This document shows positions 49,902 to 59,360 of a stretch of DNA of 64,000 bases, piece by piece; position 1 is the first letter of the stretch, and each line of letters begins with the position of its first letter. The notes under the pieces were generated by a model that worked only from the letters and a program-made list of their open reading frames with translations, did not search any database and was not told the DNA's origin. The DNA is from an uncultured Propionivibrio sp. GTDB taxonomy: Bacteria; Pseudomonadota; Gammaproteobacteria; Burkholderiales; Rhodocyclaceae. The stretch lies in assembly GCF_963666255.1 (NCBI RefSeq), contig NZ_OY762655.1:62001-126000 (forward strand), given 5' to 3'. The position numbers and the translations under genes were made by a program.

Positions 49902-52562
49902 TCAGTTCGAGTCCGGGTCTCGTGCGAGTTGGTCATGCGCCCGCTTGTGGCGAAAGACGCAGTAGCGGTTCTTTCCGCCGGACTTTGCCTGATACATGGC
50001 CTGATCCGCCTGGCGCAATAGTTGATCGGCATCGACCGCTTCCTCTTGCGGAAAAAAGGTGACGCCGAGACTGGCGGAGACCTGTATCACGACGTCGCCA
50101 AGCTGGATTGGTCGAGCGACCGTCTGAATCAGGCGCTCGACGGTGATCAGGGAGGATTCTTCATCCGCCAGATCGAGCAATACGGCGATGAATTCATCTC
50201 CGCCGATGCGGGCGAGCGTGTCGGACTCGCGCAGTTCCTGTTTCATGATCGCCGCAAGCGCAATCAGGAGTTGATCGCCGACAGCATGTCCGTACCTGTC
50301 ATTGACGTCCTTGAATCCGTCAAGATCCAGGTAGCATACGGCGACGATCTGCTTGCGTCTGACCGCCAGCGACATCGCCTGCTGCAGGCGGTCGGCAAGC
50401 AGCGTTCGATTCGGCAAACGGGTGAGGCCATCGTAGTGGGCCATGTGCCTCAGTTGCTGTTCGTGGTTCTTGGTTTCGGTGATGTCGGAGAACAGGGCTA
50501 CGTATTGCAATGTCTTCCCGCGATGATCCCGTACGGCGCTGATGGTCAGCATTTCCGGGAACAGGGTGCCGTCCTTGCGTCGATTCCAGATTTCGCCGGC
50601 CCAGTGTCCTTTGTCGATGAGGTCGAACCACAGGGACATGTAAAACGATTTGTCATGGCGCCCCGAACTGAGCAGGCGGGGCGTTTCGCCGATGGCCTCG
50701 GCGCGACTGAAGCCGGTAATCCGGGTGAACATCTGATTCACATCGAGGATGACCCCTTCGGCGTTGGTAATGAAGATTCCTTCTCGCGCGTGTGAAAACA
50801 CCGTTGCCGCCAGACGCTGTTCTTCCTCGGCACGTTTCTGGTCGGTGATGTCCTGGATGACGCCAAACACGACCCGCTTTTCCTTGTCGAAAGCGGCGAT
50901 CGAATGAATATCCTTGATCTCCCTGGTGTCTGCCGTCCTGATCTTGAAGACGACGTCGTAAGGTTTGCCGAGATCGATCAGGTCTCTCAGGGCGGCATCG
51001 AGCAGCGAGCGATATTCCGGAAGAGACGCTGCCTGCGCGATTGGCAATGCATAGTGAGCTTCGTCGACGCCATAAATCCGAGCGGCGCCCTTTGACGGGA
51101 TCATCGTCCCGGTGTCGAGATGGAGTTCCCAGTTCCCGGATCTGGCGATGAGTTCGGCGTGAGACAGTCGGTCTTCGCTCAATCTCAGCGCTTCTTCCGC
51201 ATGCTTGGCTTCGGTGATGTCGGCGATGTAACCATGCCAGAGGATTGTGCCGTCCTCGAGCTTCTGGGGGCGCGAGCTTCCGTTTCGCCAGACGACGCGT
51301 CTGTCCGGAAGCAGCAGGCGATAGTCTTGCCGCCAATGCTGGAGGTTGCGGGCAGATTCCTGTATCGATGCGCGGAAGCCATCCTTGTCATCCGGATGCA
51401 CCTGGGCAAAGAGTCGCTCGGCGTCCAGGGGGAAGTCATCGCTCTTCAGGTTGTGCATCGACAGCCCGACCTGATTGACATAGGAAAAGGACGTCCGTCC
51501 ATCGGGGAACAAGCGGAATTGAAACAGCATCCCCGGCACCTGATCCGTCAGTTCCCGCAGAAGATTGGCCGCCTGTTCACGTTGTCGCGCCAGGCGCAGC
51601 AGAATGAACATCACCAGAATCAGTGCGGCTGTGCTTCCGATGGCAACAGAGGTTATCGATGCGATCGCAAGTCGCCAGTTTGCCAGAATGAATTTCTCGG
51701 TGACCGTCACGCTGATCATCATCGGCAGCCGGTCGAACATCCTCACGGCGCTCAGTCGGGGCGTTGATGCGCCAGCCCCCGTGAGTCTGGAAGCGCTTGT
51801 GTAAATGACCGCCGGGGGGTCTCCCGGTGTCTCGCCAGGTGGATGGCGTGGGGTGATGCGCGGGAAGTCGTTGCCAGCGGGTTCCTCGCGCGGCCAACGC
51901 GCCAGGACGGTTGCGTCATCGCGATAGAGCGTGATGACGGCCCCCTCGCCGAGATTCCTGCCCAGACGTTCGTACAGGCTGGTGAGCTGGTCCACGGAAA
52001 TTCCGACAAGAACCAGCCCCATGAATTTTCCGTTCGAATCGTTCAGTCGCCGACTCAGGTAAAAAAGCCATTTGTCATTGGCTTTGTTTCTTACGGGTTG
52101 GCTGATGAACATGTCGAGCGCCGCAGTGTCGCGATGGGCGCGGAAGTAATCGCGATCCGACAGGTTGATGGCCGGCGCGGGAAACGAGCGGGTGAAATTG
52201 ATGACATCGCCATCGGCGGCGACGACGGTGGCGACATCGATTTGGGTCAGGCCGGCGATCGTGTCGCGCATGATCCGGTGCAGGGCTTCGGTCTTTGCCC
52301 GGGAACGCAACTCCGCTGCGTTGCGAATGCCCATGATGGCGATGCGTTCGGCAATGCTGTCCATCGCAATGCGCGCCGACGACATCGATTGCACAGTTTG
52401 CACCTCCATTGCCAGGGACAGGTTTTCAACCTGGCGGTGCCACGTATCGATTTCCCGTTCCCGAAGGATGAATACGAAAGCCGTCGATATCGCGATGATC
52501 ACGATAACCACGGTTCCTATCGTCCAGGAGATGACGCGCTTGGCGTTAAGCTCTTTCGTCAC
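49902..52562 (-). CDS. Membrane diguanylate cyclase with Cache-like sensor, three PAS domains and GGDEF
   Basis: An 886-residue signalling protein. TM1 is about residues 10-32, an extracytoplasmic Cache/PDC-like domain spans about 34-285 (LSDRDYFRAHRDT, ISQPVRNKANDKW), and TM2 is about 290-318. Three PAS/PAC units follow (about 330-450, 460-580 and 585-705). The C-terminal GGDEF domain has HMAHYDGLTRLPNRTLLADR and active site IGGDEF, with an RESD inhibitory site five residues before it, so feedback inhibition by c-di-GMP is likely. No EAL domain. GTG start. It converges with the chemoreceptor gene. Confidence 0.94.
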   Translation of the reverse strand: MTKELNAKRVISWTIGTVVIVIIAISTAFVFILREREIDTWHRQVENLSLAMEVQTVQSMSSARIAMDSIAERIAIMGIRNAAELRSRAKTEALHRIMRDTIAGLTQIDVATVVAADGDVINFTRSFPAPAINLSDRDYFRAHRDTAALDMFISQPVRNKANDKWLFYLSRRLNDSNGKFMGLVLVGISVDQLTSLYERLGRNLGEGAVITLYRDDATVLARWPREEPAGNDFPRITPRHPPGETPGDPPAVIYTSASRLTGAGASTPRLSAVRMFDRLPMMISVTVTEKFILANWRLAIASITSVAIGSTAALILVMFILLRLARQREQAANLLRELTDQVPGMLFQFRLFPDGRTSFSYVNQVGLSMHNLKSDDFPLDAERLFAQVHPDDKDGFRASIQESARNLQHWRQDYRLLLPDRRVVWRNGSSRPQKLEDGTILWHGYIADITEAKHAEEALRLSEDRLSHAELIARSGNWELHLDTGTMIPSKGAARIYGVDEAHYALPIAQAASLPEYRSLLDAALRDLIDLGKPYDVVFKIRTADTREIKDIHSIAAFDKEKRVVFGVIQDITDQKRAEEEQRLAATVFSHAREGIFITNAEGVILDVNQMFTRITGFSRAEAIGETPRLLSSGRHDKSFYMSLWFDLIDKGHWAGEIWNRRKDGTLFPEMLTISAVRDHRGKTLQYVALFSDITETKNHEQQLRHMAHYDGLTRLPNRTLLADRLQQAMSLAVRRKQIVAVCYLDLDGFKDVNDRYGHAVGDQLLIALAAIMKQELRESDTLARIGGDEFIAVLLDLADEESSLITVERLIQTVARPIQLGDVVIQVSASLGVTFFPQEEAVDADQLLRQADQAMYQAKSGGKNRYCVFRHKRAHDQLARDPDSN

Positions 52563-52827
52563 ACACGCTCTTTTCCGAAAATTGCCGGCGAATTATAGGA
52601 CCATACGGGCGGATCAACGACACATTTTTATTCCAAATCGATAAATCGAGTCAGAATTGATAAATAGGTTATGAATTGATAATTCGACGGAAATTCGGCA
52701 TTGATGGTTTTTCCGGTGTGGCCGGCGATGCGTCGTGCTTATTCCGGGCGCATTCTCGGTCAAGCGCATTCCGGCCGGCTGCGGCGGGTGGCTTTCGGAT
52801 GGCCGGGCCAGGGTCGGTGCCGGGGGG

Positions 52828-53712
52828 TCAGGATGTCTGGACCGGGTCGCCCTGGCGGGCGCGGCCGGCGATGTAGATACCGCTGGCCAGCAGGATGGCG
52901 ATGCCGGTCAGCGACCAGGCATCGGGGAAGTCGTCAAAGACGACGTAACCGATGATCGCCACCCAGATCAGTTGCGAATAGCTGAAGGGGGCGAGTCGTG
53001 AGAGCGGTGCGTGGTTGTAGGCCTTGATCAGGATCAGGTGGCCGGCGCTGCCGAGGATGCCGATGCCGAGAAAGAGCAGCAGGTGCACCGGCGATTTCGG
53101 CAATGTCCAGGCCTCCGGCAGCGTCGCGAGCGAGAGCAGCGAGCCGACGAGACCGGCGTAGAGGATCGAGGTGTAGGGGCTTTCGAGGCCGGCGATGCGG
53201 CGCGTCAGGATCTGGTAGGTGGCGAAGGCGAGCGCGTTGGCGATCGGCAGCAACACGGCCCAGGTGAATACGCTGCTGCCCGGACGGATGATCGTCAGGA
53301 CACCGACGAAACTGCAGAGAATCGCGATCCAGCGGCCGAGGTCGACCTTCTCCTTGAGGAAGACGACCGACATCAGGGTGACGAGGATCGGCGCCAGATA
53401 GGCGATTGCCGTGGTCTCGGCGAGCGGCATGTACTTGAGTGCCGTGATGAAGAAGATCGACCCGAACAGCAGCATCAAGCCGCGCAGAAACTGGATGCCG
53501 GGAAAGCGGGTGCGGAAGAGCGCCAGGCGATGACGCGGGCCGAGGGCGACGATGACGAAGAGCAGGTGAAAGGTGAAGCGCGCCCAGACGATCAATGGAA
53601 TCGGGTAGTCGCGGGTCAGTTGCTTGGCCAGGAGGTCGCCGACCGAGAAGAAGACGACCGCAGTCATGACGAGAAGGATGCCTTTGGGGGTTCCGGCCGG
53701 CAACCTGCTCAT
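52828..53712 (-). CDS. EamA family (DMT superfamily) exporter
   Basis: A 294-residue membrane protein with ten predicted helices in two EamA repeats (GILLVMTAVVFFSVGDLLAK; AVLLPIANALAFATYQILTR). Motif FLKEKVDLGRWIAI marks the end of the first repeat. Family members export amino acids and other metabolites; ligand unknown. The ATG at 53712 has GGAGG 7 bases upstream. It is divergent from the pqi operon. Confidence 0.9.
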   Translation of the reverse strand: MSRLPAGTPKGILLVMTAVVFFSVGDLLAKQLTRDYPIPLIVWARFTFHLLFVIVALGPRHRLALFRTRFPGIQFLRGLMLLFGSIFFITALKYMPLAETTAIAYLAPILVTLMSVVFLKEKVDLGRWIAILCSFVGVLTIIRPGSSVFTWAVLLPIANALAFATYQILTRRIAGLESPYTSILYAGLVGSLLSLATLPEAWTLPKSPVHLLLFLGIGILGSAGHLILIKAYNHAPLSRLAPFSYSQLIWVAIIGYVVFDDFPDAWSLTGIAILLASGIYIAGRARQGDPVQTS

Positions 53713-54020
53713 CGCGCCTCCACGGCGCGGCCTGAGCCGGCGGAAAGTGCGCATCGCGCGCACGCGGAAACTGCCTTGCGAGAATGCATCAGCGGGGTGT
53801 CGATGAGTGAAGGTGCTATTCTAGTATTGTTTTTCGTCTTCGGGGGCGGCGCGGCGCAATTTTGATTGCCTTGAACCGAGGAGCGGATGCCGATCCGGAT
53901 CGCGTGCCGCGTGGTGGCGGATGGGCGTCCGGGCATTGCCGTGGCGAAGTTTCTTGTCGCAGCGTCCGACGAGGCCGGTATCATAACAGTTTGCCCTGCG
54001 ATGAACCGCGAAGCGCTGTG
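53713..54020. other. Intergenic region between the EamA gene and the pqi operon
   Basis: 308 bases with divergent promoters presumed. TATTCT and TAGTATTGT around 53817-53830 are A+T-rich patches that could hold a -10 box. No gene, repeat or strong hairpin is seen. Confidence 0.45.
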
Positions 54021-54677
54021 ATGACTCCGATCGCCTGTCATGAATGTGATCTCCTGCTGATGCCGCTGGAATTGCGTGCGTCGCGCAGTCAGGCGTTCTG
54101 CCCGCGTTGCGGCGCGCGGCTGTATGCCTGTCATCACGATCGCCTGGAAAAGATCCTGGCGCTGACGGTGGCGGCATTGACCCTGCTGCTGACGGCAATC
54201 AGTTTTCCGATCGTCGGTCTCGACATCCAGGGCCATTATGCCGAAACGACGGTGCTCGATGCCGCGCTGGCGCTCTGGCGCGAGGAGCGCGGACTGCTTG
54301 CCGGCCTGGTGTTGCTGACTACCGTGTTGATGCCGCTTTTTGAATTGGGCGCCATCCTGTGGCTGGCGCTGCCGCTATGGCGCGGGTGGCGGCCGTGGGG
54401 GTTCGCGCGGGTGTTCCGTTTGCTCCGTCTGGCGCATCCCTGGGCGATGGTTGAGGTGTTCGTGCTCGGCGTGCTGGTGTCGCTGGTCAAACTCTCGCAT
54501 CTGGCCGACGTGCTGCCGGGGCCGGCGATGGCCTGTTTCGGTGGTTTGATGGCGCTGCTCGCCGCCTTGTCGGCGCTGATCGACCCGCCGGCGCTGTGGC
54601 AGGCCTGGGATGACGCACGACCATTGCCGTCCGTCCGTGGCGCTGTGTCGGGACGTTTCGGGAGGGCGCGCGGTTGA
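54021..54677 (+). CDS. pqiA: Paraquat-inducible protein A, first half-size subunit
   Basis: A 218-residue membrane protein of the PqiA/YebS family. An N-terminal zinc-ribbon pair of Cys motifs (CHECD and CPRCG) precedes four membrane helices. The E. coli PqiA and YebS proteins carry two such halves in one chain of about 400 residues; here each half is a separate gene. PqiA proteins work with PqiB (an MCE protein) and PqiC in lipid transport between the membranes. The ATG at 54021 follows GAAGCGCTG. Confidence 0.88.
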   Translation: MTPIACHECDLLLMPLELRASRSQAFCPRCGARLYACHHDRLEKILALTVAALTLLLTAISFPIVGLDIQGHYAETTVLDAALALWREERGLLAGLVLLTTVLMPLFELGAILWLALPLWRGWRPWGFARVFRLLRLAHPWAMVEVFVLGVLVSLVKLSHLADVLPGPAMACFGGLMALLAALSALIDPPALWQAWDDARPLPSVRGAVSGRFGRARG

Positions 54678-55309
54678 TGGCGACGGTCACTGCCGCCAGT
54701 CGCGGCCTCGCCGTCTGCGAGGTCTGCGGACGCCTGACGCCGCTGGCCGAGGCGTCGCACTGCCCACGGTGCGGGGCGCCGTTGCATCTGCGCAAGCCCG
54801 ACAGTCTCGGGCGCTGCTGGGCGCTGCTCCTCTCCGCCTATGTGCTCTACCTGCCGGCCAACCTGCTCGTCGTGATGCAGACGCGCTCGCCCTTCGGTGC
54901 CGAGGACAGCACGATCCTGAGCGGCGTGGCGTATTTGTGGAATTCGGGGTCCTGGTCGCTGGCCGTCGTGGTGTTCGCGGCCAGTGTCGTGGTGCCGATG
55001 CTGAAGTTGTTTTCGCTGACCTACCTGCTGCTCTCGGTCGGGCGGCGCTCGGTCCGCCACCGCCGTGCACGCGGTCGTCTCTTCCGCATGCTCGAACTGA
55101 TCGGGCGCTGGTCGATGCTCGATGTCTATGTGGTGACTTTGCTGGTCGCGCTGGTTCAGGTGCAGTCCCTGGCCGTCATCGTTCCGGGGCCCGGCATCGT
55201 CGCCTTTGGCGCGGTCGTGGTCCTCAGCATGCTCGCGACCATGGCCTTCGATCCGCGGCTGATCTGGGATGCCGGGTCGCCGGCGCCTTTTCCGGAAAAA
55301 ACTGAATGA
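54677..55309 (+). CDS. pqiA: Paraquat-inducible protein A, second half-size subunit
   Basis: A 210-residue PqiA-family protein, again with an N-terminal zinc ribbon (CEVCG and CPRCG) and four helices (LLLSAYVLYLPANLLVVM; LAVVVFAASVVVPMLKLF). It corresponds to the other half of a full PqiA. The start overlaps the preceding stop by one base, so the halves are co-translated. Its stop overlaps pqiB by ATGA. Confidence 0.88.
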   Translation: MATVTAASRGLAVCEVCGRLTPLAEASHCPRCGAPLHLRKPDSLGRCWALLLSAYVLYLPANLLVVMQTRSPFGAEDSTILSGVAYLWNSGSWSLAVVVFAASVVVPMLKLFSLTYLLLSVGRRSVRHRRARGRLFRMLELIGRWSMLDVYVVTLLVALVQVQSLAVIVPGPGIVAFGAVVVLSMLATMAFDPRLIWDAGSPAPFPEKTE

Positions 55310-56877
55310 AACACTCTGACGATGACGCATCCATTCCCGGCGTGCGCGTGAGCGCGCCGCGCTTTCGCATTGGCCTCGTATGGATCGTCCCCATACTCGC
55401 CATCTGCCTGAGCCTGGGGCTTGGCATCAAGGCGCTGCTCGAACGCGGTCCCGAGGTGCTGGTCCAGTTCGTGCGGGCGGAAGGGCTTGAAGCCAACAAG
55501 ACGCGCGTGAAGTACAAGGATGTCGATATCGGCACGGTCAAGGAAATCATGCTGAGCGAGAACCGCCAGGCGGTGCTGGTGCGGATTCAACTCAATCGCG
55601 ATGCCAGCGACCTGCTCGCCGAGGACAGCCGCTTCTGGGTCGTTCGCCCGCGCGTGACGGTGGCCGGCGTGACCGGACTGGCGACGCTGCTTTCCGGCGT
55701 GCATATCGCTATCGATCCCGGGCAGTCGGAGACGCATGCCCGCAAGTTCGTCGGCCTCGAGGAGCCGCCGACAATTACCAACGAGACGCGCGGCCGGGCG
55801 TTCCGGCTGAGCAGCGACACCCTCGGCTCGCTCGATATCGGCGCACCCGTCTATTACCGGCGCATCCAGGTCGGGCGCGTGATCGGGTACGGCATGCAGG
55901 AAGACGGGCGTGGCGTCGATGTGCAGGTCTTCATCGATGCGCCGTATGACCGCTTCGTCGTTCCCCAGTCGCGCTTCTGGCATGCCAGCGGCGTCGATGT
56001 CGCGATGGATGCTGACGGCATCAAGTTCAACATGCAGTCGGTGGCCAGCCTGGTCGTCGGCGGCATCGCCTTTTCCTCACCGGAGCGCGATGGCAACGAT
56101 CCCCCCGAATCCGTGCCGGCGGCGACGGTCTTCACGCTGCATGCCGACCAGGCCTCTGCGCAGCGCGTGCGCGATGCCGAATTCCTCAGGTACGTCCTGG
56201 TCTTCAAGGAATCGGTGCGCGGTTTGTCGGAAGGCGCACCGGTCGATTTTCGCGGCATTGTCGCTGGCGAGGTCTCGCGCATCGAACTCGATTTTGACAA
56301 GAGCACGACCGATTTTTCGCTGGCGGTCGAGGTCAAGCTGTATCCGGAACGCCTGACCCGGCGCACGCGCAACCTGTCGGCGCGCGACGGCTCGAAGAAA
56401 GAAATGCGCGAGGTGCTCGATGCGATGGTCGCGCGCGGGTTCCGGGCGCAATTGCGTACCGGCAACGTGATCAGCGGCCAGCGTTATGTCGCCCTCGACT
56501 ATTTTCCGCGGACCCAGGCGGCGAAGATTCGCTGGGACAAGCGTATCCCGGAATTGCCGACGCAGCCGGGCAGCCTCGATTCATTGCAGGATCAGCTGAT
56601 GAATATCGCGACCATGCTGCAACAGACGCTGCAGCATGCCGATGGATTGATCGCCCGGCTCGACAAGGAGGTTGCGCCGGAACTCAACGAGACAATGCGG
56701 TCGGCGCGTGAAACGCTCGAACACGCCCGTACGCTGATGGCGAACGATGCGCCGATGCAGCAGGAGATTCGCGATGCATTGCGCGAAGTCGCACGGGCGG
56801 CGCGGTCGGTGCATGATTTGGCCGATTTGCTGGAACGGCAGCCCGAAGCGCTGCTCAAGGGAAAAAAGGATCAGTGA
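55306..56877 (+). CDS. pqiB: PqiB-like MCE-domain intermembrane transport protein
   Basis: A 523-residue protein with one N-terminal membrane anchor (about 21-41) and three MCE domains (about 48-135, 160-220 and 275-385). Motifs: GLEANKTRVKYKDVDIGTVK, GAPVYYRRIQVGRVIGY and GAPVDFRGIVAGEVSRIEL. C-terminal helices (about 430-505) likely form the needle-like tube that bridges the periplasm. Partner of the PqiA and PqiC genes. Confidence 0.93.
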   Translation: MKHSDDDASIPGVRVSAPRFRIGLVWIVPILAICLSLGLGIKALLERGPEVLVQFVRAEGLEANKTRVKYKDVDIGTVKEIMLSENRQAVLVRIQLNRDASDLLAEDSRFWVVRPRVTVAGVTGLATLLSGVHIAIDPGQSETHARKFVGLEEPPTITNETRGRAFRLSSDTLGSLDIGAPVYYRRIQVGRVIGYGMQEDGRGVDVQVFIDAPYDRFVVPQSRFWHASGVDVAMDADGIKFNMQSVASLVVGGIAFSSPERDGNDPPESVPAATVFTLHADQASAQRVRDAEFLRYVLVFKESVRGLSEGAPVDFRGIVAGEVSRIELDFDKSTTDFSLAVEVKLYPERLTRRTRNLSARDGSKKEMREVLDAMVARGFRAQLRTGNVISGQRYVALDYFPRTQAAKIRWDKRIPELPTQPGSLDSLQDQLMNIATMLQQTLQHADGLIARLDKEVAPELNETMRSARETLEHARTLMANDAPMQQEIRDALREVARAARSVHDLADLLERQPEALLKGKKDQ

Positions 56878-57486
56878 ATGATGCTAAGCCGATATCTGAT
56901 GTTGATGGGATTGGTCGCGCTGGGCGCCTGCGGTTCGTCGCCGGTCGTCAATTACTACGCGCTCGATGATGGCGTCATCGCTGCCGCGCGCGGCGCCAGT
57001 CCGACCGTGCTGGTGACGTCGGCGAGCGTGCCGGAAGCACTGGACCGGCCGCAGATGGTGGTCCGCGCTGCCGATTCGCGTCTCGTCCTGAGCGAGCAGC
57101 AGCGCTGGGCGGAACCCTTGCGCGCCGCGATTCCCCGGTTGGTGGCTGCGCGGCTTGGCGAGGCGCTTGATTCGTCGGGGGTTCTCGCCGTGCCGGCGGG
57201 GGCGCCGCAGTTCGATGCCGATTTCCGTCTCGCCCTGCATGTCCAGCAGTTCGACGTGCAGTCCGACGGGGCCGTTGATCTCGACCTATCCTGGGTGCTC
57301 AAGCCGCACAACGGCAAGGCGATTGTCGGGCGCAGCCGGATTCACGAAAAAGCGGCCGAAGTTACGGCCGGAGTTACGTCCACACCAGTGACGGTGAGCG
57401 AGCGCGTCGCCGCGCAACGCCGCGCCTTGGGGCGCGCGGCGCTGGAAATCGCCGCCGAAGTCCGGCGTCACGGAGGTGCCCGCTAA
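56878..57486 (+). CDS. pqiC: PqiC-like outer-membrane lipoprotein
   Basis: A 202-residue lipoprotein (lipobox LGACG about residues 15-19) of the PqiC/DUF330 family (VVNYYALDD, WAEPLRAAIPRLVAARLGEA). It is thought to anchor the PqiB tube to the outer membrane. Last gene of the pqi operon, starting directly after the pqiB stop. Confidence 0.9.
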   Translation: MMLSRYLMLMGLVALGACGSSPVVNYYALDDGVIAAARGASPTVLVTSASVPEALDRPQMVVRAADSRLVLSEQQRWAEPLRAAIPRLVAARLGEALDSSGVLAVPAGAPQFDADFRLALHVQQFDVQSDGAVDLDLSWVLKPHNGKAIVGRSRIHEKAAEVTAGVTSTPVTVSERVAAQRRALGRAALEIAAEVRRHGGAR

Positions 57487-57527
57487 GCTCGATGCGTCGC
57501 GCGCCATTGATACGGTGAGCTTTTTTT
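57485..57527 (+). terminator. Possible terminator of the pqi operon
   Basis: AAGCTC (57485-57490) and GAGCTT (57517-57522) with a 26-base loop, followed by TTTTTTT. The short stem and long loop make it a weak candidate. Confidence 0.4.
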
Positions 57528-57642
57528 ATGCGAAAAGCATCGTTGCCGAGCGATTATATCGATAGAGATATTTCTTCTTTTGCCGGCCGCAAGCCGGTCG
57601 CTACCATGAGCGGCGTTTTCGATTCCCTGCCATGGAGAGTGC

Positions 57643-58773
57643 ATGATGAGCATCAAGAAGAAAAACCGTTTCCTGTTGTCGGCGGTGTCCGCCCTGCTGC
57701 TGGCCGGCAGTGCGCTGGCGCAGAACAAGACCGTCGCCATCGGCTATCAGGCGCCGCTCAGCGGCGAGAACGCCCAGTACGGTGTGCTGTTCCGCAACTC
57801 GGCGACGCTGGCCGTCGATGAGTTCAACAAGTCCGGAAAATTGCCGGGCGTTACCGTTCAGCTGAAATTCGAGGACAGCAAGGGCGACGCCAAAGAGGGT
57901 GTCAATATCGCGCGCAAGTTCTCCGATGATGCAAGCATTGTCGCGGCGCTCGGCGATTTCAGCTCGACGGTCTCGATGGCGGCCGGGCAAGTCTATGCCC
58001 AGACGAAGCTGCCGCAGTTGTCGCAGACCGCGTCGCATCCCGACTTCACCAAGATCAGCGAATACCAGTTCCGCAATATCACGACACAGGCCTACGAGGG
58101 GCCGCTCGTGGCGCGCTGGGCGCTGTCCAACGGCGTCAAGCGCATTGCCGTCGTGGCGATCCAGAACGACTGGGGCCAGTCAGTCGTGTCGAACTTCGTC
58201 GATGCCGTCAAGGCCGGTGGCGGCGTCGTTACCGAGACCGAGATGTTCAATCCGGGCACGCGCGATTTCCGCTCGATCCTGACCAAGATCGCGCGCAGCA
58301 ATCCGGATGCCATCTACCTCGGCGCGTTCTATGAGGACGGCTCGGCCTTCCTGCAGCAAAAGGCGCAACTCGGCCTGAAGCAGGCGATTTACGGTACCTC
58401 GTCGCTGTACGAGCAGAAACTGATCGAACTCGCCGGTGCCGCGACCGAGGGGCTGTACCTGTCGACCTCTTTCGTCGTCGATAGTCCCGAACCGCACGTG
58501 CGTGCCTTCGTCAAGGCCTATGAGGCGCGTTACGGCAGCAAGCCGCTGATGTTCGCGGCACAGGCTTTCGATGCCACCAACATTGTCCTCAACGCGGTTG
58601 TCGCCGCCGGCGGCGCCACTGCGACGCGCGCCAAGGTTCGCGACGCGCTGGCGGCAACCCGTGATTTTCCGGGCGTGACCGGCGCGACGTCCTTCGATCC
58701 GAAGACGCGCGAACCGTCGAAGACGCTGGCCAAGCTGCAGATCCGGCAGGGCAAGTACGTGCTGGTGAAGTGA
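57643..58773 (+). CDS. Branched-chain amino acid-type ABC transporter solute-binding protein
   Basis: A 376-residue periplasmic binding protein of the LivK/Peripla_BP_6 family. Signal peptide is about 1-25 (ending GSALA). Features: IGYQAPLSGENAQYG, FEDSKGDAKEGVNIARKF and GDFSSTVSMAAGQVYAQ. No liv permease or ATPase genes flank it, so it depends on transporter parts encoded elsewhere. A terminator follows. Confidence 0.9.
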   Translation: MMSIKKKNRFLLSAVSALLLAGSALAQNKTVAIGYQAPLSGENAQYGVLFRNSATLAVDEFNKSGKLPGVTVQLKFEDSKGDAKEGVNIARKFSDDASIVAALGDFSSTVSMAAGQVYAQTKLPQLSQTASHPDFTKISEYQFRNITTQAYEGPLVARWALSNGVKRIAVVAIQNDWGQSVVSNFVDAVKAGGGVVTETEMFNPGTRDFRSILTKIARSNPDAIYLGAFYEDGSAFLQQKAQLGLKQAIYGTSSLYEQKLIELAGAATEGLYLSTSFVVDSPEPHVRAFVKAYEARYGSKPLMFAAQAFDATNIVLNAVVAAGGATATRAKVRDALAATRDFPGVTGATSFDPKTREPSKTLAKLQIRQGKYVLVK

Positions 58774-58864
58774 TCGTCGGAACGATCGTCGGGTAGCGCG
58801 TGGAACTACGAGCGCGCTGGCGGCGTCTTAGTCCGAGAAAACGCGGCCGGGCACGGCCAGGCGC

Positions 58865-58892
58865 GGCGAGACAATGTCTCGCCGTGTTTTTT
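58865..58892 (+). terminator. Intrinsic terminator
   Basis: GGCGAGAC (58865-58872), loop AAT, GTCTCGCC (58876-58883), then GTGTTTTTT. It lies between the solute-binding gene and osmC. Confidence 0.88.
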
Positions 58893-58919
58893 ATTTGTTT
58901 GCGAAGACAGGAAAAAACC

Positions 58920-59339
58920 ATGGAATGTCGTGTGAAATGGATTGAAGGTGGGATGTCGTTTCTGGCCGAGACCGGCAGCAATCACGTCGTCATGATGGAC
59001 GGGCCGCCCGAGGCCGGTGGGCGCAACCTGGCGCCGCGGCCGATGGAATTGCTGCTGGCCGGTACCGGCGGCTGTACGGCCTTCGATGTGGTGTCGATTC
59101 TCAAGAAGGGCCGGCATGCGGTGCAGGGCTGCGAAGTCAGCCTGCAGGCCGAGCGCGCCGAGACCGATCCCAAGGTGTTCACCCGGATTCATTTTCATTT
59201 CCGCGTCAGCGGTACGGGACTGAAGCCGGAAGTCGTCGAGCGGGCGATTGCCCTGTCGAAGGAAAAATACTGTTCGGCGTCGATCATGCTGGGCAAGACG
59301 GCCGAGATCACGCACGACGTCGAGATCGTCGCGGTCTAG
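58920..59339 (+). CDS. OsmC family protein
   Basis: A 139-residue OsmC/Ohr-superfamily protein with two conserved cysteines: Cys in GTGGCTAFDVVSIL and Cys in EKYCSASIMLG. The MSFLAETGSNHVVMMDGPP strand region fits the YhfA/OsmC-like subgroup. These proteins reduce organic hydroperoxides in some members; here the function is likely peroxide or thiol stress related. ATG at 58920 after AGGAAAAAA. Confidence 0.88.
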   Translation: MECRVKWIEGGMSFLAETGSNHVVMMDGPPEAGGRNLAPRPMELLLAGTGGCTAFDVVSILKKGRHAVQGCEVSLQAERAETDPKVFTRIHFHFRVSGTGLKPEVVERAIALSKEKYCSASIMLGKTAEITHDVEIVAV

Positions 59340-59360
59340 CGGCGGGGCGGCTTCGCCTGC

